This document shows positions 1 through 8,369 of a DNA stretch of 64,000 nucleotides, piece after piece. Position 1 is the first letter of the stretch. Each line of letters opens with the position of its first letter. The translations under genes were made by a program, and so were the position numbers. Under the pieces are notes generated by a model that ran no database searches, had not been told where the DNA came from, and saw only the letters and a program-made list of their open reading frames with translations. The DNA lies in the NCBI RefSeq assembly GCF_025950235.1, contig NZ_JAPDDT010000012.1, positions 62,001 to 126,000 on the forward strand, given 5' to 3'. This stretch comes from Luteolibacter arcticus. GTDB taxonomy: Bacteria; Verrucomicrobiota; Verrucomicrobiia; Verrucomicrobiales; Akkermansiaceae.

Positions 1-852
<852 letters not shown>

Positions 853-897
853 CCGGTAGCGGGGTGAGGCAAGGTGCCGCCCCCGCTTTCTTCAGAC

Positions 898-2190
898 ATG
901 CCTGAAATCACGGAGCCCGTTTATCCCCTTTCGAAAGCGGAGTTCACCCGGGCTCTGATGACGGGGCATGGGCGGGCCTTGATTCACGCCGAGCGCTGTG
1001 GCACGGAGGGTCTTCGTAAGGAGATCCTGGAGGCGGCGCTCTTTTCGAAGGTCTACGACGCGCAGTGCAATGGCTTGGGGGAAGCGTGGCTGGCCCGGCT
1101 GTGCACCTTGGCAGAGTTGGTCGACACGATCATTTCTCGGGATCACGGGATCGATGGAGACGACGGCCCATTGCGCTGCGCCCTGCTGAAAGAGTTCGTC
1201 TTGCAGGGTCATGAGGCGGCGCGGCCTGCGCTTCGGGAAATGTGCCGCTACGACGAGAATAGCGGCGATCTGCTCGCGTGCTTCGAGATCGTGGAAGTCG
1301 AGGGCGAGGATGGCTTCATCTTCGCGGCGGACCGGATCGGCGAGAGGCTTCTAACGGACAAGGAATATTGGGCGGATTCGTCCCTGTTCTGCATGATGGA
1401 TGAGAAGGCTGGAGAGGGCCGGGCGATGGCAATTCTGGATCGGGAGAGCCCGGGGAATCCGCACGTCGCCGCCTATCGCGATGCCATCGTGGCGGGGCAG
1501 GCCAAGCAAAGACCGAAGCCGGACCGGACGCCGCCGGCAGTGGACAAGTTGGTTGGGCTGATCCTTGCTTCGACGAAGCGGATCCCGCGGCTTCCGTTCT
1601 TCGGAAAGGAAGCGACACCTGAGGAGCGCTTGAAGGTTGCGGCACTGGACTTCACGAAGATGGAGCCCGTGCCCTTGGAGAATTACCTGTGCTACTTTCA
1701 CCGCACGGGCTTCCCGGAATTCCGGGAGGAGTATCTACCTCTGCTGCGGCATCCGGAGAAACGGGTGCGATGGTGGGCGCACTCGGCCCTGTCGCATCAT
1801 GTAGAGCCGCAGGTGAGGGAGGCCGCCTACGAGGCACTGGCGCGGGGGGAGGTTGCGTTCTTTGTGAAGCTCCTCCGCAGCAGTGGTTTACCGGAAGACA
1901 CGGAGCCGCTGCTGGCAGCGATGTGTGCACCATCGATTCTGGCTGATGCCGATGAGGCCCACGAGGTGGTCGGGTCCTTGCGCGACCTGGTGAAGGAGAA
2001 CGGGAAGATGAATGACCCGCGTCTGTCGGTGTGGATGTATGAATTCAGCCCGTGCCGCATTTGCCGGTATCACGCGGTCGAGATCATGGCGGAACGTTCG
2101 ACCTTACCGGAGTGGATTGCAGAGGAGTGCCTGAGCGATGCCTACGACGATACGCGGGAACTGGTTTCGAAGTACCAAGGGGGGCGCTGA
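898..2190 (+). CDS. Hypothetical protein, helical (HEAT-like)
   Basis: A 430-residue protein that I do not recognise as a named family. The frame could open at a GTG (874), but the ATG at 898 (MPEITEPVYPL) gives a more natural start. The protein is acidic, probably cytoplasmic, and has no signal peptide or membrane segment. Residues around 270-330 (LRHPEKRVRWWAHSALSHH, then VREAAYEALARGEVAFFVKLL) resemble paired helices of HEAT or PBS-lyase repeats. This suggests an alpha-solenoid that binds another protein. It follows gcvP in the same direction with a 45-bp gap, but no functional link is evident. Coding potential is strong because the long frame has normal high-GC codon use. The function is unknown. 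Confidence 0.75.
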   Translation: MPEITEPVYPLSKAEFTRALMTGHGRALIHAERCGTEGLRKEILEAALFSKVYDAQCNGLGEAWLARLCTLAELVDTIISRDHGIDGDDGPLRCALLKEFVLQGHEAARPALREMCRYDENSGDLLACFEIVEVEGEDGFIFAADRIGERLLTDKEYWADSSLFCMMDEKAGEGRAMAILDRESPGNPHVAAYRDAIVAGQAKQRPKPDRTPPAVDKLVGLILASTKRIPRLPFFGKEATPEERLKVAALDFTKMEPVPLENYLCYFHRTGFPEFREEYLPLLRHPEKRVRWWAHSALSHHVEPQVREAAYEALARGEVAFFVKLLRSSGLPEDTEPLLAAMCAPSILADADEAHEVVGSLRDLVKENGKMNDPRLSVWMYEFSPCRICRYHAVEIMAERSTLPEWIAEECLSDAYDDTRELVSKYQGGR

Positions 2191-2231
2191 GGTTCTGAAC
2201 TTCGGGAAGCCTACGGAGCTCATCCTCCCTG

Positions 2232-2324
2232 GCTGCCTGCTACCCGCTGCTCGCTGCTCGCTGCTCGCTACTTCCGCCGATGGGGATTTTTCCCTCGCTA
2301 CCCGCTACCTGCTACTCGCTACCT
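2232..2324 (+). repeat. Heptamer tandem repeats upstream of the NUDIX gene
   Basis: Two runs of a 7-bp unit with consensus GCTRCYY: six units at 2232-2273 (three consecutive GCTGCTC) and four units at 2297-2324. A short spacer containing GGGGATTTTTCCC separates them. The second run ends 7 nt before the ATG at 2332, so the array fills the place of a ribosome binding site and no Shine-Dalgarno sequence is seen. Units at other loci in the window have different sequences but the same 7-bp period. Confidence 0.8.
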
Positions 2325-2331
2325 TCCCCGC

Positions 2332-2835
2332 ATGTCTCCATCCCCGATCGATTGGGCCAGTTGGCGCGCGGAAATCCACGCCACGCTGATGTTCATCGTC
2401 CGGGACGGGGAGATCCTCTTAATCGAAAAGAAGCGTGGGCTCGGCGCGGGCAAGATCAATGGCCCGGGCGGCAAGATTGATCCGGGCGAGACGCCGCTGG
2501 AGTGCGCCGTGCGGGAGACCCAGGAGGAGCTGGGCATCACCGCGCTGAGACCGGTGAAGATGGGCGAACTCCATTTCGCGATGGGGACGATCCCGGACAT
2601 CCTTTGCCACGTCTTCTTCGCCCGTGATTTCGAGGGCCGGCCGGTCGAGACGGTGGAGGCAAAGCCCTTGTGGTGCCGGCTGGCGGACATTCCCTACGAC
2701 CGGATGTGGAAAGACGACATCCACTGGCTGCCGCAGATGCTAGACGGCCGGAAGTTCTTCGGCCGCTTCATCTTCGATGGCGAGGAGGACATCGTCTGGC
2801 AGGATTTGGAGTGGGATGTCCACTGGCCGTCGTGA
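2332..2835 (+). CDS. NUDIX hydrolase (MutT / MTH1-like, 8-oxo-dGTP diphosphatase type)
   Basis: A 167-residue NUDIX protein, likely a cytoplasmic pyrophosphohydrolase acting on oxidised or modified nucleoside triphosphates. The Nudix box is complete at residues 47-69: G47, E53 and the run R61-E62-T-Q-E65-E66-L-G68, which supplies the Mg2+ ligands. The upstream segment GLGAGKINGPGG and the downstream F-x-W-type residues (WLPQMLDGRKFFGRF) resemble the MTH1/NUDT1 subgroup, which cleans the nucleotide pool of 8-oxo-dGTP; substrate choice is inferred from this resemblance. The ATG at 2332 follows a heptamer repeat array directly and lacks a Shine-Dalgarno sequence. The gene ends before a long non-coding repeat region. 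Confidence 0.9.
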   Translation: MSPSPIDWASWRAEIHATLMFIVRDGEILLIEKKRGLGAGKINGPGGKIDPGETPLECAVRETQEELGITALRPVKMGELHFAMGTIPDILCHVFFARDFEGRPVETVEAKPLWCRLADIPYDRMWKDDIHWLPQMLDGRKFFGRFIFDGEEDIVWQDLEWDVHWPS

Positions 2836-2895
2836 GGGGATCAGGCCGGGAGGGCTCGCTGGTCTAACGCTTTCGCCCGATGAAAGCCGCAGGCC

Positions 2896-3155
2896 CTTGG
2901 ACAGCTGCGGTCATCCGCAGCTTTTGAGTGGAGGGTGGAGACCGCCGTTAACTCGGAGTGAAGCGAACGCGCCGGACCTCTGCATCCCACCGGAGCAAGC
3001 CTGCCATCTCCTGCATTCGCAACTTTTGAGGAAGGGTGGGGCGGGGCGGTTCATGTGGACGGAAGAGAGCATGGCGGGTCGCTTCATGCCGCGCGAGAGG
3101 ATCGCCTGTCCGTGCATTCGGAGAGCTGCGGATGACCGCAGCAGTCCGAGGGCGG
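2896..3155. repeat. 260-bp element bounded by inverted repeats
   Basis: The 451-bp gap between 2836 and 3286 holds no convincing gene. Its core is flanked by imperfect inverted repeats of about 33 bp (around 2893-2925 and 3121-3155). They share a 19-base core, AGCTGCGGATGACCGCAGC on one side and its reverse complement on the other, and each core is itself a palindrome. Inside, the motif CATYCGCARCTTTTGAG occurs twice (2912 and 3013), as if the element contains a decayed internal copy. No transposase frame is present, so it fits a MITE-like or REP-like non-autonomous repeat. Open frames here look like chance. Confidence 0.6.
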
Positions 3156-3286
3156 CTGCGCCGCGATCATGGGGCGAATCGGGCAGGGTGGGAAATTCTG
3201 CTAGCCCTTTGAAAATCAGTGCTACGGTTGCCGATTGACCGCAACCGACCCCCGGCGGCGGCATTCAACCCCAATCCCCTCAGAAC

Positions 3287-3622
3287 ATGAAAGCAACCCT
3301 GCTTGTGGCCGGGTGTGTGACGCTGTTGGTCACGGGCTCGGCGTGGACGGCCGGCTCCTTGAACAGCGCCCCGGTCCCCGGCGTCCCGGCCTCCGAGGTC
3401 GATCTGCCGATGAATTGCACCTGCATCGTCACCGTGGACCCGCGCGTGGGTCCCAAGCCGGAATACCCCGGCGAGGCGAACGCTATCTCCGGCTTCTTTG
3501 CGCCGGATACCGCCCGCGGCACCTTGATCCGGCTCGATGAGCAATGGGTCGTCCTCCGCGATGGCTACCATGAGAACTGGATCCCCATGACGAAGGTCGT
3601 GATGATCCGTGCGGCCCGTTAG
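3287..3622 (+). CDS. Small exported or membrane-anchored hypothetical protein
   Basis: A 111-residue protein starting with MKATLLVAGCVTLLVTGSAWTAG, a classic signal peptide or single N-terminal anchor (hydrophobic residues about 4-18). The mature part is short and includes CTCIVTVDPRVGPKP, LIRLDEQWVVLRDGYHENWIPMTKVVMIR. The last segment, with alternating Val/Leu/Ile and a tyrosine-tryptophan pair, looks like a small beta domain. There are two close cysteines (NCTC) in the mature part. It stands alone between a repeat-rich intergenic region and a convergent membrane-protein pair. I recognise no family; export is inferred from the N-terminus only. Confidence 0.7.
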   Translation: MKATLLVAGCVTLLVTGSAWTAGSLNSAPVPGVPASEVDLPMNCTCIVTVDPRVGPKPEYPGEANAISGFFAPDTARGTLIRLDEQWVVLRDGYHENWIPMTKVVMIRAAR

Positions 3623-3624
3623 TG

Positions 3625-3668
3625 AGACAGTAGACTTCCAGACGACAGACAGAAGACTGGGGACCTCC
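3625..3668 (+). repeat. Heptamer tandem repeats (AGACNNN type)
   Basis: Six near-tandem units beginning with AGAC or GGAC at 3625, 3632, 3640, 3647, 3654 and 3661. The spacing is 7 bp except for one 8-bp unit. The run begins directly after the TAG stop of the preceding gene. It has the same period as, but a different sequence from, the arrays at 2232, 13566, 29674 and 32553. Confidence 0.65.
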
Positions 3669-3728
3669 AAAACTTGGTGCCCTTCGATACCGGTCTGAAG
3701 ACGGGCGCTCCCGGAACCTAAAAAGCAG

Positions 3729-3759
3729 GCGGCACCCGCCATGAAAGACAGGTGCCGCC
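3729..3759 (-). terminator. Rho-independent terminator of the minus-strand membrane gene pair
   Basis: A 9-bp perfect stem (GGCGGCACC pairing with GGTGCCGCC) closes a 13-nt loop. Read on the minus strand it is followed by TGCTTTTTAGG, a usable U-tract. It lies 33 bp beyond the stop of the minus-strand gene ending at 3793. Confidence 0.7.
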
Positions 3760-3792
3760 CTATCCGGGGGAAAATCCGGTTCGATCCCTTGC

Positions 3793-4131
3793 TCAGCGTT
3801 CCTCACGGAGCCACTGCTCGTGGCCCCAGAGTCCCCACACGATGCCGGCAAGTCCCATGGTCAGCAGGGCCATGGGGACGATTGAAAAAATGGTGATCCA
3901 CGTTTCGCCCATCATCCGTCCGGTGTCGGGCGTGAGCAGTTGTTCCGCGGCGATGACCCAGATGCGGCCTAGCAGCAGCATCAGCGCGCCACTGGCGATG
4001 AGCGAGCCACCCCAGGAGCGGTAGCGGTTGGCGAGGCGCACGGCGGCCATGCCGACCATTCCGAGGCCGATCACGCCGAGGGCATCCAGGAGGAATCCGC
4101 CTTTGACGAGGATCTCAAGCAACAGGCTCAT
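3793..4131 (-). CDS. Small integral membrane protein
   Basis: A 112-residue hydrophobic protein with three predicted transmembrane helices: residues about 10-30 (GGFLLDALGVIGLGMVGMAAV), about 40-57 (GGSLIASGALMLLLGRIWVI) and about 75-100 (ITIFSIVPMALLTMGLAGIVWGLWG). I chose the ATG at 4131 (MSLLLEILVKGG); the longer frame upstream is Pro/Arg-rich and overlaps the neighbouring gene. It overlaps the preceding gene by 17 bp, so the two are probably co-translated and may form a small membrane complex. No catalytic or transport motif is visible. The transcript ends at the terminator at 3729-3759. Confidence 0.7.
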   Translation of the reverse strand: MSLLLEILVKGGFLLDALGVIGLGMVGMAAVRLANRYRSWGGSLIASGALMLLLGRIWVIAAEQLLTPDTGRMMGETWITIFSIVPMALLTMGLAGIVWGLWGHEQWLREER

Positions 4132-4534
4132 GAAGCGGGGAGGTGCGGGGGCGAGGGGCTTGGACCGGGGCGGAAGACTTGACCGTCTCGAAGAGACCGG
4201 CATGCGCGGCGAGGCCGAGGCCGAACATCAGCCAGCCGCCATTCATCGCGAGCAATCGCACTCCGTGCCAGATGATCACGGCGTCCGGATTGATGCCCAT
4301 CATGCCGATCTTGCTCAGCGGGACCAAAATGCCGGCTTGGTAAAGCGGGGTTAGGACCGAGTAGCCAAACGCCAGCAGCGAGGCACCAGTCAGGATGATT
4401 CGGGGCGTCCAGCCGTGGGTTCCTCGGGTCATCCGCCAAGCGGTGAGCAGAAGGAACGCACCCATCACGATCAGGAAGACTGGTCGGAGGGCGGGGGTGG
4501 CAGCGATTAACGGAACGGGGGGGGCGAACGTCAT
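4115..4534 (-). CDS. Membrane protein of unknown function
   Basis: A 139-residue protein with about four hydrophobic segments: LRPVFLIVMGAFLLLTAW, IILTGASLLAFGYSVLTPLY, a weaker AVIIWHGVRLLAMNGGWLMFGLGLAAHAG region, and a hydrophilic Pro-rich C-terminus. The ATG at 4534 (MTFAPPVPL) is preferred to the upstream GTG at 4552. It is the first gene of a two-gene operon with the protein encoded at 3793-4131, overlapping it by 17 bp. I recognise no family. The AT-rich segment just upstream (4553-4670) probably carries its promoter. Confidence 0.7.
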   Translation of the reverse strand: MTFAPPVPLIAATPALRPVFLIVMGAFLLLTAWRMTRGTHGWTPRIILTGASLLAFGYSVLTPLYQAGILVPLSKIGMMGINPDAVIIWHGVRLLAMNGGWLMFGLGLAAHAGLFETVKSSAPVQAPRPRTSPLHEPVA

Positions 4535-4887
4535 GCTTCCGTTAGAAAGCACGATCGTAAGTCCTTGATCAAGAGCTTATTAGATTGGGTAAGTGAACTT
4601 CAAACCAAGGCGGATGAATAACTCATTTCGATGAATCAGTGTTGCTGATACTAAGCGGAAATTAGAAACATCTCCGCCAGACGGTATTGCGAAAGGCCTT
4701 CTGCATGTCCCAAACGGGAAGCTTATGGGTTGGAATTTCGGCAACACGGGTCATCCGGGGACCCGAATTGCTTGGGAAAGGGGTGTGAATAAATTTTCTG
4801 CCCCGGCGGATTTCGCAGGCTCGCCGGGGAGCGATGGTGGATTTTTCCGCTGTCATCGGGGAGCGGCTGTGGTTTCTTCCCGCCGCG
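4535..4887. other. AT-rich divergent intergenic region upstream of trpB
   Basis: A 353-bp region between the divergent membrane-protein pair and trpB. The part at 4550-4680 is clearly richer in A/T than the rest of the window and should hold promoters for both sides. I could not identify a convincing -35/-10 pair, a Trp-rich leader peptide or a T-box. The trpB frame is open from an ATG at 4834, but those 18 extra residues do not resemble TrpB. Confidence 0.5.
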
Positions 4888-6087
4888 ATGCCCGTTCCCA
4901 CGCTTCCCGATGCCACCGGCCACTTTGGCAAATTTGGCGGCATGTTCGTGCCCGAGACCCTGATGGCCCCTTTGCAGGAGCTGTCGGCCGCCTACGACGC
5001 CGCCCGCAAGGACCCGGAATTCCAGCGCGAGCTTGATGACCTGCTGACGAACTACGTCGGTCGTCCCACGCCTCTCTACTTCGCCGAGCGGTGGACCGAG
5101 AAACTCGGCGGCGCGAAGATTTACCTGAAGCGCGAGGACCTGCTACACACCGGCGCGCACAAGATTAACAACGCCATCGGCCAGATCCTGCTGGCGAAAC
5201 GGCTCGGGAAGAAGCGGATCATCGCCGAAACCGGGGCCGGCCAGCACGGCGTGGCCACCGCGACCGTCTGTGCACGCTTCGGGATGGACTGCGTGGTTTA
5301 CATGGGTGCCGTGGATATGGAGCGGCAGGCTTTGAATGTCGCCCGCATGAAGCTGATGGGTGCGGAAGTCCGCGCGGTGACTGCCGGGCAGGCCACGCTC
5401 AAGGAAGCGGTGAATGAAGCGATGCGCGACTGGGTCGCCACCGTCGATCATACGCACTATATCCTGGGCTCGGCGCTGGGGGCGCATCCGTTCCCGATGA
5501 TGGTACGCGATTTCCACCGGGTGATCGGAGTCGAGGCTCGCGAGCAGATTTTGCTAAAGGAAGGCCGCTTGCCGGACCTGCTCGTCGCCTGTGTGGGCGG
5601 CGGGTCGAATGCGATCGGCCTGTTCCATCCCTTCTTGCAGGACGATGACGTCCGCATGGTCGGTGTGGAAGCCGGTGGTCTCGGGATCTTGCCGGAGAAG
5701 CACGCGGCCCGCTTCCAAGGCGGCAAGCTCGGCGTGCTGCAGGGCACCAAGACGTGGTTGCTCGCGAACGACGACGGCCAGATCGAGCTGACGCATTCGG
5801 TTTCTGCGGGTCTGGATTACGCTGCGGTGGGGCCGGAGCACGCGTATCTGCAAGACATTGGCCGGGTGGAATACACCTACGCGACCGACGACGAGGCACT
5901 TGCCGCGTTCAAGGAGCTGGCGCACACCGAGGGGATCCTGCCGGCGCTGGAGAGTGCGCACGCGATGGCCTATGTTTCGAAGATCGCGGGGAGTCTCCCG
6001 AAGACTTCCATCCTCATCGCGAACCTTTCGGGGCGTGGGGACAAGGATGTGGAGCAGGCGGCGAAGTATCTGCTGGGAGGGGTTTGA
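4888..6087 (+). CDS. trpB: Tryptophan synthase beta chain
   Basis: A 399-residue TrpB, the PLP enzyme that condenses indole with L-serine. It normally works in an alpha2beta2 complex with TrpA, which is not in this window. The N-terminus GHFGKFGGMFVPETLM is diagnostic. The PLP lysine is K92 in HTGAHKINNAIGQ, followed by AETGAGQHGVATAT and the phosphate-binding CVGGGSNAIG. I chose the ATG at 4888 because it gives the usual family length; the ATG at 4834 adds a non-homologous 18-residue lead. The gene stands alone, without trpA, trpF or trpC next to it. It is followed directly by a complex inverted repeat. Confidence 0.97.
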   Translation: MPVPTLPDATGHFGKFGGMFVPETLMAPLQELSAAYDAARKDPEFQRELDDLLTNYVGRPTPLYFAERWTEKLGGAKIYLKREDLLHTGAHKINNAIGQILLAKRLGKKRIIAETGAGQHGVATATVCARFGMDCVVYMGAVDMERQALNVARMKLMGAEVRAVTAGQATLKEAVNEAMRDWVATVDHTHYILGSALGAHPFPMMVRDFHRVIGVEAREQILLKEGRLPDLLVACVGGGSNAIGLFHPFLQDDDVRMVGVEAGGLGILPEKHAARFQGGKLGVLQGTKTWLLANDDGQIELTHSVSAGLDYAAVGPEHAYLQDIGRVEYTYATDDEALAAFKELAHTEGILPALESAHAMAYVSKIAGSLPKTSILIANLSGRGDKDVEQAAKYLLGGV

Positions 6088-6098
6088 GGATCATCGGC

Positions 6099-6440
6099 AG
6101 GCCCAACGGGGCGGAATTCCTCAGCCCGGGGCAGCGCAGCGTCGTCCCGGGTTATCGGGCCAGATCGATGGCGCCCTGTAGGGGCGCGATATCGGCGAGG
6201 GTGGTCATGCAGACGGGATTCGTGAAACCGGCGGCGTTGGTTTTTCATGCCTCGAACATCTCGCCCCCCTTCAGGGTGCTGTGCTCGGCATCTCCTCACC
6301 CGGGGCGACGCTGCGCTTGCCCCGGGCTGAGGGATGTCGCCCCGTTGGGGCTGAAGATGACCTCGGGCTGAGGGATATTGCCCCGTTGGGGCTGAAGATA
6401 GCACCGGCTTAAGGTTGTCGCCTCGTTTGTAGGCTATCGG
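6099..6440. repeat. Long inverted repeat with three tandem 41-bp units
   Basis: Fills the gap of about 400 bp between trpB and the convergent small membrane gene. Arms of about 54 bp (6099-6151 and 6299-6353) are inverted copies of each other, sharing CCCAACGGGGCG, CTCAGCCCGGGGCA and GCGCAGCGTCG. The right arm continues into direct repeats with a 41-bp period at 6323, 6364 and a decayed third copy near 6404 (core GGCTGAGGGAT...GCCCCGTTGGGGCTGAAGAT). GCCCCGTTGGGGC inside each unit is itself a hairpin. No transposase is present. It is probably a REP/MITE-type repeat, possibly acting as a bidirectional terminator. Confidence 0.75.
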
Positions 6441-6492
6441 TCGGAGTGGTGCCCGACCCGTGCGGGGGACAGTGACGTCACCTCTCCTTACG

Positions 6493-6759
6493 TCACTTCT
6501 GCCACCAGTCGGGATCCTTTTCCCAAGGGTCCCGGGTCTCGTTGGCGCCTGCTGGGGGGGCGGGGTGCTTTTGTTGCTCCTCTTCCTCCTCGCGGCGAAG
6601 TTCCTCAAGCAGCTTCTCCACCTCGTTCTCGCGGCGTTTGCCGCTGCGGTAGATGCCGGCGGCGAGCAGGCCCACGATGCCCAGGCTGAATATCAGGATG
6701 ACCACCATCGCCATGGCAAAGCCATCCGCGGCATGGAGGATCGCAAGGCCGGGGTTCAT
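6493..6759 (-). CDS. Small single-pass membrane protein with charged coiled-coil tail
   Basis: An 88-residue protein starting MNPGLAILHAADGF. One transmembrane helix spans residues 16-36 (AMVVILIFSLGIVGLLAAGIY). Then follows a strongly charged coiled coil (residues 41-63, ENEVEKLLEELRREEEEEQQ) and a Pro/Trp-rich end (DPWEKDPDWWQK). The layout resembles small scaffold or phage-shock-like membrane proteins, but I recognise no family. It begins 14 bp after the stop of the GNAT gene and in the same direction, so the two are probably co-transcribed. The ATG at 6759 was chosen because the frame upstream is a shadow of the GNAT gene. Confidence 0.7.
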   Translation of the reverse strand: MNPGLAILHAADGFAMAMVVILIFSLGIVGLLAAGIYRSGKRRENEVEKLLEELRREEEEEQQKHPAPPAGANETRDPWEKDPDWWQK

Positions 6760-6773
6760 GGCGGTTTGGCAGT

Positions 6774-7316
6774 CTAGCCGGTGACGATCCGCCGCATGGG
6801 GATCATGTTGGAATACTCGAAGCCATTCTTGCGGAAGAAGTTCTGCGATTCGGCGCTGATCTTGTCGGTCAGCAGGGTGATGCGCTTGAAGTCCTTCTGC
6901 TTGGCGAAATCGATGACGTAATCGAGCAGCATGGAGCCGTAGCCCTGGCCGCGGTGGGCCGGGTGAACGATCACGTCTTCCATCAGGATCACGAATCCGC
7001 CCATGGCAGTGGAAATGGTGAACAGCAGGTTCACCATGCCGATGATCCGCGTTTCGTTTCGCACCACGAAGATGCGCCCGCGGCTGGGTTGCTCCAGGAT
7101 CAGCGCGAGACCGCGCTCCTGAACCTCGTGGTTCGAGGTGAATTCGTCCGACTCGGCAAACAGCTCCACGACCAGATCGGTGAGCGCGGGAAGGTCCTCG
7201 ATGGTCGCGGGGATGACCTTGGGTCGGTTGGCGACGGCGCTGGAGGACGGTCCTTGGCTCACGGCGGCAAAGTGGCACGCGCTCCGGGGAGCGGCACGCC
7301 ATTTCCCGGGCATCAT
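6774..7316 (-). CDS. GNAT family N-acetyltransferase
   Basis: A GNAT acetyltransferase of 180 residues. The acetyl-CoA binding motif is HPAHRGQGYGSMLLDYVIDFAKQ (the R/Q-x-x-G-x-G/A pattern), preceded by beta strands IFVVRNETRIIGMVNLLFTIST and followed by AESQNFFRKNGFEY, the usual C-terminal helix and strand. Two adjacent ATGs (7316 and 7313) are possible starts; the longer frame runs through the rpmH promoter and is unlikely. It is divergent from rpmH, with 125 bp between the two starts. The substrate cannot be read from sequence; small-molecule or protein N-acetylation are both possible. Confidence 0.9.
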   Translation of the reverse strand: MMPGKWRAAPRSACHFAAVSQGPSSSAVANRPKVIPATIEDLPALTDLVVELFAESDEFTSNHEVQERGLALILEQPSRGRIFVVRNETRIIGMVNLLFTISTAMGGFVILMEDVIVHPAHRGQGYGSMLLDYVIDFAKQKDFKRITLLTDKISAESQNFFRKNGFEYSNMIPMRRIVTG

Positions 7317-7350
7317 CGAAAAATTTCCGCGATCAGGGGTATTTGGCGGA

Positions 7351-7378
7351 TTGACAAGCGGGGACCGACTCCTAGAGT
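7351..7378 (+). promoter_or_regulatory. Sigma-70-type promoter for rpmH
   Basis: TTGACA (7351-7356), a 16-bp spacer, then TAGAGT (7373-7378). The -35 box is a consensus match and the -10 box has four of six bases. The predicted transcription start near 7385 leaves a leader of about 57 nt before the rpmH ATG at 7442. Such a strong promoter is expected for the rpmH-rnpA-yidD-yidC block. Confidence 0.6.
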
Positions 7379-7441
7379 GCGCGCCCGCCCGAGCCGGACG
7401 CCCGGTGCGGATCCCAGAACCGCTTTTTTCCCGAGATTGCC

Positions 7442-7624
7442 ATGAAACGCACCTTCCAGCCATCCAAGCGCACCCGCAAGCGCCAGCACGGATTCCGTGC
7501 TCGCATGGCGACCAAGGCCGGCCGCGACATTATCAAGCGCCGCCGTCAGAAGGGCCGCAAGCGCCTCATCCCGAAGGGTGCCGAGATCCACTACGAGCGT
7601 CACACCACCCAGCACGGGGTCTGA
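7442..7624 (+). CDS. rpmH: 50S ribosomal protein bL34
   Basis: A 60-residue ribosomal protein L34. The N-terminal MKRTFQPSKRTRKRQHGFRA and the run RARMATKAGRDIIKRRRQKGRKRL are the complete conserved L34 core. The C-terminus is about 15 residues longer than the common 44-46-residue form (IPKGAEIHYERHTTQHGV), an extension without obvious motif. It binds 23S rRNA in the large subunit. It is the first gene of the classical rpmH-rnpA-yidD-yidC cluster; no dnaA is adjacent upstream, unlike in many bacteria. The start is unambiguous. Confidence 0.98.
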   Translation: MKRTFQPSKRTRKRQHGFRARMATKAGRDIIKRRRQKGRKRLIPKGAEIHYERHTTQHGV

Positions 7625-7653
7625 TTCTTTTGCCTGCGCGCCGCGCCCGGCCC

Positions 7654-8001
7654 ATGCGCCTCCCGCGGAAGCACAGCATGACGAAGCGCGCGGACTTTGC
7701 CCGCGCGCGGAAAGACGGCCAGGCGAAAGCCGGCCGTTTTGTCGTGCTCAGTACTCTCGCCGATCCGGCGCTGCCGTGCCTGACGGTCGCCGTCATCACC
7801 ACGCGGAAAGTGGGGAAGGCGCACGACCGCAATTTGCTGCGCCGCCGCATCCGCGCGATCCTACAGCTCCATGGTGAGCGCATCGCCGATCCGAAGCGCC
7901 TGCTGGTCACCATCCCGCGGCCCGGCTCTTCCTCCGCCACCTACGCCGAGCTGGAGGCCGATTGGCTGAAGCAGGCGAAACGTCTCGGCTTACTTTCCTA
8001 G
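7654..8001 (+). CDS. rnpA: Ribonuclease P protein component
   Basis: A 115-residue RnpA, the protein subunit that helps the RNase P RNA process tRNA 5' ends. The family signature is intact: VAVITTRKVGKAHDRNLLRRRIRAIL (RNR motif, about residues 50-73), with the N-terminal LPRKHSMTKRADFARARKDG. I chose the ATG at 7654 (MRLPRKHSM), which gives normal length and lies 29 bp after the rpmH stop; an inner ATG at 7678 is possible. It is part of the rpmH-rnpA-yidD-yidC operon. Confidence 0.96.
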   Translation: MRLPRKHSMTKRADFARARKDGQAKAGRFVVLSTLADPALPCLTVAVITTRKVGKAHDRNLLRRRIRAILQLHGERIADPKRLLVTIPRPGSSSATYAELEADWLKQAKRLGLLS

Positions 8002-8057
8002 CGAAAAGTTCCACCTGCCGTTTGTCCCCGCAGGGGGTAAAGGAATCGCCCGCTCCG

Positions 8058-8339
8058 ATGAAGCGCCTCATCCGAATCGCCATCCGCGGCTACCAGATTT
8101 TTCTCAACCCCGTGCTCAAGGCGCTGGGCGGGCCGAACAGCGGCTGCCGTTTCACGCCGAGCTGTTCGAACTATTTCCTGCAGGCGGTCGAAGCTCACGG
8201 GTCCATCAAAGGTTCGTGGCTCGGGGTCTGCCGGATTTTCCGCTGTCATCCGTGGGGGGGCTGTGGTTATGACCCCGTCCCGCCGAAACCGGGCGCTGCA
8301 ACTGCCGATGCCCACCATCCCGCCGGGCCGGACGCCTGA
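8058..8339 (+). CDS. yidD: Membrane protein insertion efficiency factor YidD
   Basis: A 93-residue YidD (UPF0161). It shows the amphipathic N-terminal helix MKRLIRIAIRGYQIFLNPVLK and the cysteine-rich core CRFTPSCSNYFLQAV...GVCRIFRCHPWGGCGYDPVP, typical of the family. It is thought to sit at the inner face of the membrane and assist YidC-dependent insertion. The start is the ATG at 8058, 56 bp after rnpA; yidC follows after 30 bp. The C-terminus is a short Pro/Ala-rich tail. Confidence 0.96.
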   Translation: MKRLIRIAIRGYQIFLNPVLKALGGPNSGCRFTPSCSNYFLQAVEAHGSIKGSWLGVCRIFRCHPWGGCGYDPVPPKPGAATADAHHPAGPDA

Positions 8340-8369
8340 ACGCGGGACTTTTCCTTTTCCACATCTCCC

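Noticed and set aside
2777..3264. Open frames on both strands in the gap after the NUDIX gene (153 and 117 codons)
   Set aside because: They overlap the NUDIX gene or the inverted-repeat element, have no ribosome binding site, and give low-complexity translations. The region is better explained as a repeat.
4535..4887. A trp leader peptide or T-box riboswitch upstream of trpB
   Set aside because: No short frame with consecutive Trp codons and no T-box core or terminator/antiterminator pair was seen.
7138..7653. N-terminal extension of RnpA (open frame from 7138)
   Set aside because: The extension overlaps the rpmH gene and its promoter and has no RnpA similarity. The family-length protein starts at 7654.
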